Assembly: GCA_905373345.1 (NCBI GenBank)
Contig: CAJPSU010000001.1
Coordinates: 1 to 25,752, forward strand
Reading direction: 5' to 3'
Length of the DNA: 25,752 nt
Origin: Candidatus Saccharimonadota bacterium
Lineage (GTDB): Bacteria; Patescibacteriota; Saccharimonadia; Saccharimonadales; Saccharimonadaceae
Part shown: one piece after another, positions 15,836 through 23,640 of the stretch
Position numbering within the stretch: the stretch's first letter is position 1
How the letters are laid out: each line of letters begins with the position of its first letter
The notes under the pieces: model-generated
The model's input: the letters and a program-made list of their open reading frames with translations, nothing else
The model's database searches: none
What the model was told of the DNA's origin: nothing
Position numbers and translations under genes: made by a program

Positions 15836-16521
15836 TCAAAAAATGTCTCCGTACTAATACTGCCGCCATCCACGCCGCGCTCAACCAACCCGCGCCACAT
15901 ATCACGCACAAAGTCTGCGGATCCGCAGACCAAATATGCAACCTCATTTGGCGCCGCACTCACGCATTGATCTAGGTCGATCCGACCCTTTTTCATACTC
16001 GCCGGCACGTCGTGCTGCCTCGTAATGTAATGGTAGATCTTTACGCTGCGGTGTGCCGCCTGGCACGCGTTCAAATCATCAAAAAACGGAATAGAGTCAA
16101 CCGTTTTATTACTAAAGAAGAGCTGTGCCCGCCGGCTTGTATTGCAGTGAAGCTCGTCTTTAAGTACGCTCCATATCGGGGCAAGCCCGCAGCCTGCGCT
16201 GATACACACCAGCGGTTTCGTCGTCTGCGGATTAAATGTCCCGTACGCTTCGGAAATCATGAACGAATCACCCTCGCGGAGCGCATGCAATCGCCCAGAA
16301 TACTCACCAACCTTCTTTACCGTAATGCTCAGTAATTTTTCATACGGCGCGCTCGACAAGCTATACGCTTTGCCTTCCGGCGTACTGCTTTGTTCGAAAA
16401 ATACCGTGATGTACTGTCCCGCTATATAATGAAAATCCCGCCCCGGCACCGTGAAAAAAATCGTCGCTATGTCGTCTGTTTCGCGCCGAACGCGTAAAAC
16501 CTTTGCCGTTAGCCACTCCAT
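15832..16521 (-). CDS. Ferredoxin-NAD(P)H reductase-like flavoprotein
   Basis: About 229 aa with two domains. The N-terminal FAD-binding barrel carries HYIAGQYITVFF and KAYSLSSAP (the RxYS-type flavin motif with Lys in place of Arg). The C-terminal nucleotide-binding domain has ISAGCGLAPIWSVL and YLVCGSADFVRDM, ending in the aromatic-rich STETFFE. There is no fused 2Fe-2S domain. Such enzymes shuttle electrons between NAD(P)H and ferredoxin or flavodoxin. The start ATG at 16521 shares one base with the nrdG stop (TGATG); an in-frame ATG at 16536 is also possible. E. coli NrdG is reduced through flavodoxin and its reductase. This gene is therefore a good candidate for the electron donor chain of NrdG here. 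Confidence 0.88.
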   Translation of the reverse strand: MEWLTAKVLRVRRETDDIATIFFTVPGRDFHYIAGQYITVFFEQSSTPEGKAYSLSSAPYEKLLSITVKKVGEYSGRLHALREGDSFMISEAYGTFNPQTTKPLVCISAGCGLAPIWSVLKDELHCNTSRRAQLFFSNKTVDSIPFFDDLNACQAAHRSVKIYHYITRQHDVPASMKKGRIDLDQCVSAAPNEVAYLVCGSADFVRDMWRGLVERGVDGGSISTETFFE

Positions 16522-17207
16522 CAGCGCACCACGCATTCCGCCACGTGCCGCAGCATAATTTGTTTCGCTTGTTCCATTTCGTCCGGCGAAAAACTCACAC
16601 GGTCGCGAAACTGCGGACTAACAAGCGTCGGACCAGTCAAAAAATATTGCAATGCAAACCGCTGCGCGCCATCTACTAGTTCGCCGACCGCCTCAAAATC
16701 ATCAACCTCCAACTGTCCTTTCACGATAGTCGTCCGAAATTCATGATCAATTGTTTTTATCAGCCGGATTGATTCTTTGATCGCATCCAGGTTCACTGGT
16801 CGAGCGGCGATTTGCGAATACTTGCTCAGCGGACCTTTTATATCCATCGCGATAAAATCAACTAAACCTTCCGCCAAAATATCGCGCAGCATATCTGGGT
16901 GCGTGCCATTTGTATCTAGCTTCACCCGAAAGCCCATGTTTTTGCAACGACGTATTAAATCCGGCAGGTCATCGTGCATTGTCGGCTCGCCGCCGCTGAT
17001 AAATACACCGTCTAGTTTGCCGCGCCGCGATTCCAAAAACTCAAAAATCTCATCTTCAGGGATGCCGCCCGCATATTGCTCTGGCAACACTAGTTCGGGA
17101 TTATGGCAATAGCCGCAGCGCATATTGCAGCCAACGGTGAACAATCCCGCTACTACATAACCTGGGTCGTCTACTGTGCTAAATTTCTGTACGCCGCCGA
17201 TCACCAT
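16521..17207 (-). CDS. nrdG: Anaerobic ribonucleotide reductase activating enzyme
   Basis: A radical SAM protein of about 228 aa. CNMRCGYC (Cys27, Cys31, Cys34) is the CxxxCxxC motif that binds the 4Fe-4S cluster, and FISGGEPTMH is the SAM-contacting GGE motif. The N-terminus (VIGGVQKFSTVDDPG) matches the short form of pyruvate-formate-lyase-type activases. It cleaves S-adenosylmethionine to create the glycyl radical on NrdD. It follows nrdD by 64 nt, with a strong hairpin in between. The ATG at 17207 is preferred over the GTG at 17213. The stop overlaps the start of the reductase gene. The pairing with NrdD makes the assignment firm. Confidence 0.93.
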   Translation of the reverse strand: MVIGGVQKFSTVDDPGYVVAGLFTVGCNMRCGYCHNPELVLPEQYAGGIPEDEIFEFLESRRGKLDGVFISGGEPTMHDDLPDLIRRCKNMGFRVKLDTNGTHPDMLRDILAEGLVDFIAMDIKGPLSKYSQIAARPVNLDAIKESIRLIKTIDHEFRTTIVKGQLEVDDFEAVGELVDGAQRFALQYFLTGPTLVSPQFRDRVSFSPDEMEQAKQIMLRHVAECVVR

Positions 17208-17225
17208 TTCCACTACCTATATAGC

Positions 17226-17261
17226 GTCTTGGAATTCGGCAGCTAAGCCGCATTCCAAGAC
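17226..17261 (-). repeat. Intercistronic hairpin between nrdD and nrdG
   Basis: A perfect 10-bp inverted repeat (GTCTTGGAAT and ATTCCAAGAC) encloses a second 4-bp stem (CGGC/GCCG) around AGCTAA. It has no T-tract, so it is not a typical terminator. It could stabilise the nrdD message, cause partial termination or set the NrdD to NrdG ratio. Confidence 0.7.
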
Positions 17262-17271
17262 ACCGCCTTTC

Positions 17272-19380
17272 CTACTTTTTTACTGCTTCAACCACCTTAT
17301 CATAGTGTTCGCGCATCGCAAACTCAGCCTGCTTACCCTTGTTCCATTGCTCGACCGGGCGCAAGAAACCAACCACACGCGAATATACTTCGCATGGCTC
17401 GTTACACTTCGGACAATGCGCCTGCTCGCCAAGCAAGTATCCGTGATTGCGGCAAATACTGAAACTTGGGCTAAAGGTAAAATACGGCAAACGGTAATTA
17501 TCGCAAATCTTCTTCACGAGTCCTTTAAGCGTTTTTGCATTTGCCATGCGCTCACCCAAGAAGAAATGAATCACCGTGCCGCCTGTATACTTCGTTTGCA
17601 ACTCATCCTGCAAATCAAGTAATTCAAACAGGTCGTCAGTATAATTAACCGGTAAATGCGTCGAGTTAGTATAAAACGGATGCTCAACCGCCGCACCGAT
17701 ACCGTTCGCGAAATGCGCCGTTTCTGGAAAGTCCGCTTTATCAATTCGCGCCAAACGGTACGTCGTGCCTTCAGCTGGCGTCGCTTCCAAATTATAGTTA
17801 TTACCCGTCTCTTTCTGAAATTCAACCAAACGATTGCGCATATAATCAAGCGTGCGCTCCGCAAATTCTTTGCCCGTATCGCTGCCAATGTCCGCGCCGA
17901 GTAAATTCAGCGCCGCCTCATTCATACCGATCAGCCCAATTGTAGAGAAGTGGTTTTTCCAATATACGCCGAACCGCTTCTTGATATCACGCAGATAGAA
18001 TTTCGTATACGGATAAAGATTCTTGTCAGTCAGAACTTCCAGCGTTTTGCGTTTCACTTCAAGCGATTCCTTCGCCTTTTCCATCAGATAGTCAAGACCC
18101 TTGCGAAATTCTGTTTCATCTTTTGATTTCAATGCCAAGCGCGGCAAATTAATCGTCACTACGCCAACCGAACCGGTCATCGGATTACTGCCAAACAATC
18201 CGCCACCACGATACTCCAACTGGCGATTATCAATGCGCAAGCGGCAACACATGCTGCGCGCGTCTTCCGGACTCATGTCGCTATTGACGAAATTGCTAAA
18301 GTATGGAATACCATACTTTGCGCTTGCCTCCCATAAATTCTCAATCACTGGATTATCCCAGTTAAAGTCCTTCGTGATATTGTAGGTTGGAATCGGGAAC
18401 GTGAACACGCGCCCGCTTGCGTCGCCCTCGGTTAAGACTTCAAGCAGCGCGCGGTTAAACATGTTCATCTCTTCTTGGTGATCGCCGTAATTCGTGTCTT
18501 GTAATTCGCCGCCGATCACCACAGGCTGCCCCTGCATATAGCTTGGGCACTCCAGATCAAGCGTAATGTTTGTAAACGGCGTCTGAAAACCAACGCGCGT
18601 CGGCACATTCACATTAAACACGAATTCCTGCAGTGACTGCTTCACCTCGTCGTACGACAACTTGTCGTATTTGATAAATGGCGCAAGCAGCGTATCAAAG
18701 TTACTAAATGCTTGCGCGCCTGCCGCCTCGCCTTGCAGCGTATAGAAAAAGTTGACAACTTGCCCGAGAATCGCGCGAAAGTGTTTCGCCGGTTTACTGG
18801 AAATCTTGTTTTGCACACCTGTGAATCCGCTGCGCAGCAAATCCTGCAAATCCCAGCCCACACAGTACACGCTCAGCAAATTCAAATCGTGAATATGCAT
18901 ATCGCCCGAGCGGTGCAACCGGCCGATTTCCGGTGTGTAAACCTTATTAAGCCAATACGTTTTGCTAACTTCGCTCGCGATGTAGTTGTTTAAGCCTTGC
19001 AAGCTATACCCCATATTTGAATTTTCGTTCACACGCCAGTCAAGCCGCGACAAGTACTGATCCATCAAGTCAAGGTGCGCCGCATCGGTAATTTCGCGCA
19101 GTTTCTTATGCTGATCGCGATAAATAATATATGCTTTAGCAGTTTTCTTGTAGCGGCTGCTGAGCAGAACTTCTTCGACAATATCTTGAATTTGCTCGAC
19201 ACCCGGCACTTTTTCCGTTAACTCTTTTTCGGCGCGCGCCAATACTTTTTTCGTCAGCTTGTCTGCTTCAGCTTCTGCAAACTCGCCCGTCTCAAGTCCG
19301 GCGCGTTCAATCGCCGACATAATCTTGCGGTCGTTGAATTTGACCTTTCGGCCGTCGCGTTTTTTGATGTAGTTATACAT
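17272..19380 (-). CDS. nrdD: Anaerobic (class III) ribonucleoside-triphosphate reductase
   Basis: A 702-aa enzyme that reduces ribonucleoside triphosphates to dNTPs with a glycyl radical, under anoxic conditions. The N-terminus is an ATP-cone allosteric domain (YIKKRDGRKVKFNDRKI, about 3-95). The catalytic barrel has the family text SMCCRLRIDN and GGGLFGSNPMTGSVGVV. At the C-terminus are a four-cysteine zinc site (starting CRNHGY, then CPKCNEPC) and the radical loop RVVGFLRP with Gly at about residue 671. The start at 19380 is set by AAGGAGGGG just upstream. A TTG at 19410 is less likely. It leads an operon with nrdG, a flavin reductase and a Cys-motif protein. Regulation is probably by NrdR. 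Confidence 0.96.
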   Translation of the reverse strand: MYNYIKKRDGRKVKFNDRKIMSAIERAGLETGEFAEAEADKLTKKVLARAEKELTEKVPGVEQIQDIVEEVLLSSRYKKTAKAYIIYRDQHKKLREITDAAHLDLMDQYLSRLDWRVNENSNMGYSLQGLNNYIASEVSKTYWLNKVYTPEIGRLHRSGDMHIHDLNLLSVYCVGWDLQDLLRSGFTGVQNKISSKPAKHFRAILGQVVNFFYTLQGEAAGAQAFSNFDTLLAPFIKYDKLSYDEVKQSLQEFVFNVNVPTRVGFQTPFTNITLDLECPSYMQGQPVVIGGELQDTNYGDHQEEMNMFNRALLEVLTEGDASGRVFTFPIPTYNITKDFNWDNPVIENLWEASAKYGIPYFSNFVNSDMSPEDARSMCCRLRIDNRQLEYRGGGLFGSNPMTGSVGVVTINLPRLALKSKDETEFRKGLDYLMEKAKESLEVKRKTLEVLTDKNLYPYTKFYLRDIKKRFGVYWKNHFSTIGLIGMNEAALNLLGADIGSDTGKEFAERTLDYMRNRLVEFQKETGNNYNLEATPAEGTTYRLARIDKADFPETAHFANGIGAAVEHPFYTNSTHLPVNYTDDLFELLDLQDELQTKYTGGTVIHFFLGERMANAKTLKGLVKKICDNYRLPYFTFSPSFSICRNHGYLLGEQAHCPKCNEPCEVYSRVVGFLRPVEQWNKGKQAEFAMREHYDKVVEAVKK

Positions 19381-19495
19381 ACCCCTCCTTGTATAATTTT
19401 GAGCGCACAAAACGAAACACCAACGACGTCAGCGCGCTCCTACTTATTATTTGTTTATCATAATACCGCCGATCGCCCTCCAGAGATACAGCGAA

Positions 19496-19511
19496 ACGCT
19501 ATATATAGCGT
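19496..19511. promoter_or_regulatory. NrdR-like box 1 (perfect palindrome)
   Basis: ACGCTATATATAGCGT is a perfect 16-bp palindrome with the CTATATATAG core of the NrdR binding consensus (acaCwAtATaTwGtgt). It lies just downstream of the predicted nrdD -10 box, over the transcription start. Confidence 0.75.
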
Positions 19512-19520
19512 ATGTATTTC

Positions 19521-19550
19521 ATGATAGTATACTATATATGCTTATGTCAA
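19521..19550 (-). promoter_or_regulatory. nrdD promoter (TTGACA, 18 bp, TATCAT)
   Basis: On the minus strand a consensus -35 TTGACA (19545-19550) is separated by 18 bp from TATCAT (19521-19526). Transcription would start near 19514, giving a leader of about 134 nt before the nrdD ATG. One NrdR-like box fills the spacer and another covers the start site. A later TATTAT near 19460 could be a second promoter. Confidence 0.55.
19529..19544. promoter_or_regulatory. NrdR-like box 2 in the promoter spacer
   Basis: ATACTATATATGCTTA keeps the ACTATATAT half of the consensus, with 11 of 16 matches. It lies exactly between the -35 and -10 elements of the predicted nrdD promoter and 33 bp from box 1, close to the three-turn spacing usual for paired NrdR boxes. 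Confidence 0.6.
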
Positions 19551-19579
19551 TTCTTGAAATTAATAATTTTAGTAGCATA

Positions 19580-19595
19580 ACACTAGCGATAGTGT
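19580..19595. promoter_or_regulatory. NrdR-like box 3, upstream
   Basis: ACACTAGCGATAGTGT has perfectly complementary 6-bp arms and matches the NrdR consensus at 13 of 16 positions; only the central AT-rich bases differ. It lies 84 bp (eight helical turns) from box 1. Confidence 0.5.
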
Positions 19596-19612
19596 CCCAT
19601 TCATGTTTATAT

Positions 19613-19628
19613 ACGCTATTTATGCCGT
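19613..19628. promoter_or_regulatory. NrdR-like box 4, upstream
   Basis: ACGCTATTTATGCCGT matches box 1 at 13 of 16 positions and lies 33 bp from box 3, repeating the spacing of boxes 1 and 2. It is close to the terminator of the upstream gene. Confidence 0.4.
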
Positions 19629-19637
19629 TAATGCACG

Positions 19638-19678
19638 AAAAATCTGCCCGAAACCATCAATTTCCGAGCAGATTTTTT
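19638..19678 (-). terminator. Terminator after the small exported protein gene
   Basis: AAAAATCTGC (19638-19647) pairs with GCAGATTTTT (19668-19677) around a 20-nt loop. A/T runs on both sides make it functional in either direction. It separates the upstream minus-strand gene from the nrdD control region. Confidence 0.75.
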
Positions 19679-19688
19679 ACTAAAAGAA

Positions 19689-20057
19689 CTACGCCGCCAC
19701 ACGGACTACGCGCGCCGTCATATACGCGTCAATCTTCGCTCGCGACCAGCCGCGGCGCAATAATTCGTCGCGTAATCGCCCGAATAATGCCAGGCGAAAC
19801 GCCCGCGTCGATCCAATACCGCACTCACGCACGATCTGCGCGAATGAACGCGTACGGCTCATCTGGCGAAACGTGAGCGCGCTAATCCCCAAAATCTCTG
19901 CGCGTAATTCACCTTTGCGATCATGAACCGCTAGTAATTTATCAAATTGTGATTTGCGACGCTGCCGCGGCACGCCAAGCTGGCTTGCCCCAGGCATCGC
20001 AGAAGCAACCGCCGTCACCACCATTAGTGATGCAATCGTCTTGGTGGACATTTTCAT
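19689..20057 (-). CDS. Small exported protein of unknown function (122 aa)
   Basis: The N-terminus looks like a signal peptide: two lysines, then a hydrophobic core (IASLMVVTAVASA) and a possible cleavage after ASA, about residue 20. The mature part is very basic. Residues about 57-110 (LGISALTFRQMSRTRSFAQI and onward) resemble the short helical unit of the LGLTPEQL...SLAEIA type found in small secreted proteins of Gram-positive bacteria. That likeness is by eye only. The strong AAAGGAGGA site about 7 nt before the ATG, a small hairpin in the leader and its own terminator show a single-gene, well-translated unit. Function is unknown. Confidence 0.7.
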   Translation of the reverse strand: MKMSTKTIASLMVVTAVASAMPGASQLGVPRQRRKSQFDKLLAVHDRKGELRAEILGISALTFRQMSRTRSFAQIVRECGIGSTRAFRLALFGRLRDELLRRGWSRAKIDAYMTARVVRVAA

Positions 20058-20083
20058 GTTGTCGTCCTCCTTTCGTTTTTAGC

Positions 20084-20110
20084 ATGAGCTTTGCTCATAC
20101 TTCAAGTATA
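20084..20110 (-). promoter_or_regulatory. Promoter and leader hairpin of the exported protein gene
   Basis: On the minus strand TATACT (20105-20110) is followed by a perfect hairpin (ATGAGC, 3-nt loop, GCTCAT; 20084-20098). The AAAGGAGGA ribosome binding site comes after it. The hairpin would lie at or near the 5' end of the mRNA and may stabilise it. Confidence 0.5.
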
Positions 20111-20180
20111 CTACGTGAAAACGCGTGAAAAGAAAGTGGTTTTTGCAACAGATTTTTAGCAAAACTCAAGCATAAGCGTC

Positions 20181-21488
20181 TTACACTTGCAGCAGATCGC
20201 AAACATTGCGCACCGGCATGCGCCGATTCTCGCCCGTCTGCATATCTTTTAGCGTTACATCGCCCGCCGCTGCTTCATCTTCGCCTATTAGCACTGCATA
20301 GCGAACGCCAAGTTTGTCGGCATATTTCAGTTTCTTGCCGGCTGTAACATCATCAACGTACGTCGTCACCGGGCACACCGTGCGCAGTTCATGTGCCACA
20401 TCAAGCGCACGTGTCAACTGTGCGGAACTAAGCGGCGCCACCATCACGCGTGCAAGCGTTTGCTGCGCCGGCTTAACAATCCCCGCTTCGCGCAATTTAT
20501 AGAACAACCGCGACAGGCCGATTGAGATCCCCACGCCCGGCAACGATCGCTTGGAATAATTTGCCGTCAGATTATCGTACCGCCCGCCCGAACACACGCT
20601 GCCGACCTCCGGGTGGTCATTCAAATTCGTTTCGTACACCGTACCAGTGTAGTAATCCAAACCGCGCGTAATTGTCAAGTCAAGCTTCACGCGGTGCTCC
20701 GGCACATGCATTGCACGCAGTGCCATCAGTACATCGCGCAGTTCACGTGCGCCCGTCTGGAGTTGTTCGTTATTGATGTCAATCGTCTCAAGTTTGTGTA
20801 GAATTTCGTCATTCTCGCCCTGAATCGTGATAAATTCCAACAAGCGCACGACCTGTTCATCGCTACAACCGACATCATGCAGCTCAGCCATCAAATCACC
20901 ACGGCTGATTTTTTCAATTTTGTCGATAATCCGCAGTACGTCAGTCGCCGCCGCACTCAAGCCAAGTTCGTCAAAAAATCCATTTAGCACTTTACGGTTA
21001 TTAATACGAATCGTAAACTCGCCAAAATCAAACTGCTCGAAAATCTCATTGATGATCGCCGGAAATTCTGCATCCACCACCGAACTATAACTGCCAATCG
21101 TGTCGATGTCGCACTGATAAAATTCACGGAACCGCCCCGCTTGCGCCCGCTCTGCGCGATACACTCTGCCAATTTGGTAGCGCCGGAACGGGAACGTCAG
21201 CTCGCCTTGATGCTGTGCAACATAACGCGCAAGCGGCACAGTTAGATCAAATCGCAGGCTCAAATCATTTTTACCACGCTCAAACCGGTAGATTTGCTTT
21301 TCGGTCTCGCCGCCGCCTTTTGCGAGCAATACCTCGCTCAGTTCAACATTAGGCGTATCAAGCGGCGCAAATCCATAATGCTCATATGTTGTTCGGATAA
21401 TCGCCAGTAAACGATTAAACTCAATTTGTTCCGCCGGTAAATATTCATTGAAGCCACTCGGCAAGCGTGGTGTCGTGATCGTACTCAT
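20181..21488 (-). CDS. hisS: Histidyl-tRNA synthetase
   Basis: A 435-aa class II synthetase that charges tRNA-His. The catalytic core shows the family motifs: PRLPSGFNEYLP at the N-terminus, RFDLTVPLARYVAQH (motif 2 strand), RRYQIGRVYRAERAQAGRFREFYQCDID, and the histidine-specific LDYYTGTVYE. SVCSGGRYDNL and GVGISIGLSRL (motif 3) follow. The C-terminal 95 residues form the anticodon-binding domain (ARVMVAPLS to the end). Length and motif order are normal. The ATG lies 6 nt after CATAAT with no ribosome binding site, suggesting a leaderless message. It appears to be transcribed alone. Confidence 0.97.
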   Translation of the reverse strand: MSTITTPRLPSGFNEYLPAEQIEFNRLLAIIRTTYEHYGFAPLDTPNVELSEVLLAKGGGETEKQIYRFERGKNDLSLRFDLTVPLARYVAQHQGELTFPFRRYQIGRVYRAERAQAGRFREFYQCDIDTIGSYSSVVDAEFPAIINEIFEQFDFGEFTIRINNRKVLNGFFDELGLSAAATDVLRIIDKIEKISRGDLMAELHDVGCSDEQVVRLLEFITIQGENDEILHKLETIDINNEQLQTGARELRDVLMALRAMHVPEHRVKLDLTITRGLDYYTGTVYETNLNDHPEVGSVCSGGRYDNLTANYSKRSLPGVGISIGLSRLFYKLREAGIVKPAQQTLARVMVAPLSSAQLTRALDVAHELRTVCPVTTYVDDVTAGKKLKYADKLGVRYAVLIGEDEAAAGDVTLKDMQTGENRRMPVRNVCDLLQV

Positions 21489-21494
21489 AGTTAT

Positions 21495-21500
21495 ATTATG
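21495..21500 (-). promoter_or_regulatory. Probable -10 box (CATAAT) of hisS
   Basis: CATAAT on the minus strand ends 6 nt before the hisS ATG. This is the same spacing as at the other leaderless genes in the window. Confidence 0.45.
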
Positions 21501-21532
21501 TCTGAGTTAGAGATATTTGTCAAAATACAGTG

Positions 21533-21745
21533 CTACAATTGCCTATCTTTATCCCGCAAAGACTTATACTTAAAATAAATCGCTAGTGCAACCAAAAATA
21601 CTGCTACAAAAAACTCAAACATATGCAGCCACACATTCGGGACTTTGCCGCTTGATCCAGCCTCCATTGATGTCTGTATAGAAATCGACGACACCACAAA
21701 CGACGCGAATAAACAAACATAGCACAAGATTCTGTTTTTCATCAT
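21533..21745 (-). CDS. Small membrane protein (70 aa)
   Basis: Two hydrophobic helices (about residues 5-25 and 40-60) are joined by a short polar loop. The protein ends in a charged tail (KYKSLRDKDRQL) that should lie in the cytoplasm. The start is one of two adjacent ATGs, with no clear ribosome binding site. No family is recognised. It lies 45 bp upstream of hisS on the same strand, and the hisS -10 box lies in that gap. It may be the first gene of the AT-richer accessory block. Confidence 0.45.
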   Translation of the reverse strand: MMKNRILCYVCLFASFVVSSISIQTSMEAGSSGKVPNVWLHMFEFFVAVFLVALAIYFKYKSLRDKDRQL

Positions 21746-22187
21746 ATTTGCGTAGTCTTAAGTCCTATATACTATCTTACAGATATTATTTTATCATCCA
21801 ATTACAGGATGGTTTTGCATTTTTGTACCGACTCCAGAAATTATACAGGTAGAGTACATTGAAGTCATCGCTGGCTAGACTTTTCGCTATTGTCTACACG
21901 TTGTTAAGGAGAAAGTTTCCGCTAGAGAGTGTTGCTGTCGCGCCTACATCGTTGCGCCGTTCTCTCTGTAGATAACTCCGAGCTTTTCTGCACAAAAAAA
22001 ATTAGTGGCATTTTACCACTAACTATCTTTCATCATATCTCATCTGGCTGACGTTACAGGATTTAATTCGCAACCCCGAAAGACATACTTCTACCTTTGA
22101 GATATTTAATGTGGGCTTGGCAAAAAAACAATACTCAGCCCACGCGAACCTCAAACAGCAAAAACATGGTGACAACCTAAACTATAT
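21746..22187. other. Non-coding stretch in the accessory block
   Basis: No gene of convincing length is open on either strand in these 442 bp. It holds a terminator (listed separately), a hairpin CATCC/GGATG at 21795-21811, and a 7-bp inverted repeat (GTGGGCT and AGCCCAC) enclosing about 20 nt near 22110-22143. The latter may be a second 3' end structure for the gene at 22188. I see no mobile-element signature. Confidence 0.5.
21994..22022 (-). terminator. Rho-independent terminator
   Basis: On the minus strand TTAGTGG, a 7-nt loop and CCACTAA are followed by eight T residues. It would end transcripts coming from the gene at 22188-23264, about 165 bp downstream of its stop. Confidence 0.75.
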
Positions 22188-23264
22188 CTACTCGACGGTA
22201 AGGCGTATAGGATGTTCAATTTGTGCTGGGTAGCCGCACTTTGAACATATTACTGCCTCGTCAAAAATGAGTATTTCGGCCGCTTTGAGTGACTTGTCCT
22301 TGAACTTCTTGCTGCCACAAGCAGAGCATTCAAATGTAGTGTAGTGCTTGAGCAGACCCATCATCTGTAAAATACAAGCTCTATCAAGACTTTTATGCGT
22401 GAGTAGACGATGTCCGTACATTACCGCAATGTTGGCGGTAATTTTACGAAATTGTATGTAGTTGAGGTAGTCTTTGAACTTCTCAAAGCCCTTATCGTCA
22501 TGGAACTCCCTTAAAGCCTTGTGAAGAAGTTGGTGCATTAGTTCCAGTCCATAACTAAGACAATTCAGGTGTATGCGTGCTAAATGGGCAGTGTGCTTTT
22601 CGGCATTCTCTGCATCTTGATTGAGAAATATAAAGTTCATATTTACATCTTCTGTCGAGTTATTCGTGCGACTCGTAATAAGGTGCGTAGCGGTATCGTA
22701 GAAGCCCGTGTAGTCAGTTTTGTACCTGAAATCATAATTGAGGTCGGGATTGATAACATTGATATTGAGCGTTCCCAACTCATTGAGCATTTTACAAGTT
22801 TCTTTCACCAAATCTTGACGTAGCGTACCCCTCTTTAAGTGGTTATCCAAGTCCTTTGTTTTTAGAGTGTCGTGATAGCCGAGGAATATATTCATAAACT
22901 CAGCAGGACGTGCATACATATACTCAAGATATGCTAGGCTATCTCGATATGGCTTACGAGCTAACGTATAACTGACAGCAACACTAGCAGGGTGGAGCGA
23001 TTTAAGACTATAGTTTGTGAAATGCAAAAAGTCGTTATTCAGTCCAGCGAGTAGCTCTAACATAACAAATGCTCTGTATTTTTCAGGATACAGCTCTTCC
23101 AGTTTCTTCCAATCAAGCTCATTATCGTTAGCCACATCAAGAGGCACCTCACGCCCAATATATTGCCGCTCGTACACGAATGTTTCGGCAATCCAAATAA
23201 TCCCATCACGGATAATGTGGCAACAGTCTAAGACCTCCTTGAGTTCTGTGTTTATTATATTCAT
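22188..23264 (-). CDS. Zinc-ribbon protein of unknown function (358 aa)
   Basis: I do not recognise the family. Most of the protein looks alpha-helical. A segment at about 88-128 (SLHPASVAVSYTLARKPYRD and onward) recalls the helical core of uncharacterised bacterial proteins that resemble HEPN-like folds, but this is only a visual impression. The C-terminus has a rubredoxin-like zinc ribbon: CSAC at 313-316 and CSKC at 340-343. It is soluble, with no signal peptide. TAGGAG lies about 9 nt before the ATG as the ribosome binding site. It faces away from two small plus-strand genes across a short divergent region. AT-rich codon use and isolation from core genes mark it as accessory. Confidence 0.8.
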   Translation of the reverse strand: MNIINTELKEVLDCCHIIRDGIIWIAETFVYERQYIGREVPLDVANDNELDWKKLEELYPEKYRAFVMLELLAGLNNDFLHFTNYSLKSLHPASVAVSYTLARKPYRDSLAYLEYMYARPAEFMNIFLGYHDTLKTKDLDNHLKRGTLRQDLVKETCKMLNELGTLNINVINPDLNYDFRYKTDYTGFYDTATHLITSRTNNSTEDVNMNFIFLNQDAENAEKHTAHLARIHLNCLSYGLELMHQLLHKALREFHDDKGFEKFKDYLNYIQFRKITANIAVMYGHRLLTHKSLDRACILQMMGLLKHYTTFECSACGSKKFKDKSLKAAEILIFDEAVICSKCGYPAQIEHPIRLTVE

Positions 23265-23354
23265 AGCTATTGCTCCTATTCTACTTTAGAAGCAAATGAT
23301 GGTAAAATAAAAGAGCCAAAATCAGTATAAGGGATATTATATCCACGTTTTCGA

Positions 23355-23534
23355 ATGGATAGAACTTATAAGCGGCATCCATATCGAAAACTATCGGGTT
23401 CTATCCCTTTAGCTGACTTAGTGCCACAGATAATAGAGGACAGCGTATTCATTTTAGTGCCTTCTGGCAATGAATACGACACCAATCTAGACTATTCTAT
23501 GCCAAGCACAGTAACGCCTGAGTCGATTATATGA
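23355..23534 (+). CDS. Small hypothetical protein (59 aa)
   Basis: An ATG-TGA frame of 59 codons (MDRTYKRHPYRKLSGS at the start) has a basic N-terminus and an acidic C-terminal half. TATTAT at 23335-23340 could be its -10 box, 14 nt before the ATG. There is no clear ribosome binding site. It sits in the 376-bp gap between two divergent genes and runs in the direction of the 185-aa gene. It could be a real small protein, a piece of a degraded gene or a chance frame. The rest of the gap (23535-23640) shows only the ribosome binding site of the next gene. Confidence 0.35.
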   Translation: MDRTYKRHPYRKLSGSIPLADLVPQIIEDSVFILVPSGNEYDTNLDYSMPSTVTPESII

Positions 23535-23640
23535 GCACCAACCAAGCTAACCTAGAGAACCTACTTCTGAGTTGCACTTGCAAGGGATCGGGGTAGTTAT
23601 ATCGTCGCACTTTAAGAATATGAATTAAGGAGGATACGCA

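Noticed and set aside
20110..20136. Short direct repeat CGTGAAAA upstream of the exported protein gene
   Set aside because: Only two copies of eight bases; too short to call an operator or repeat.
22060..22080. Possible attachment-site repeat of the tRNA-Gln T arm (ATTCGCAACCCCGAA against ATTCGAACCCCCGAA)
   Set aside because: The match is only about 13 of 15 bases, does not reach the tRNA 3' end, and no integrase is present. Chance similarity is likely.
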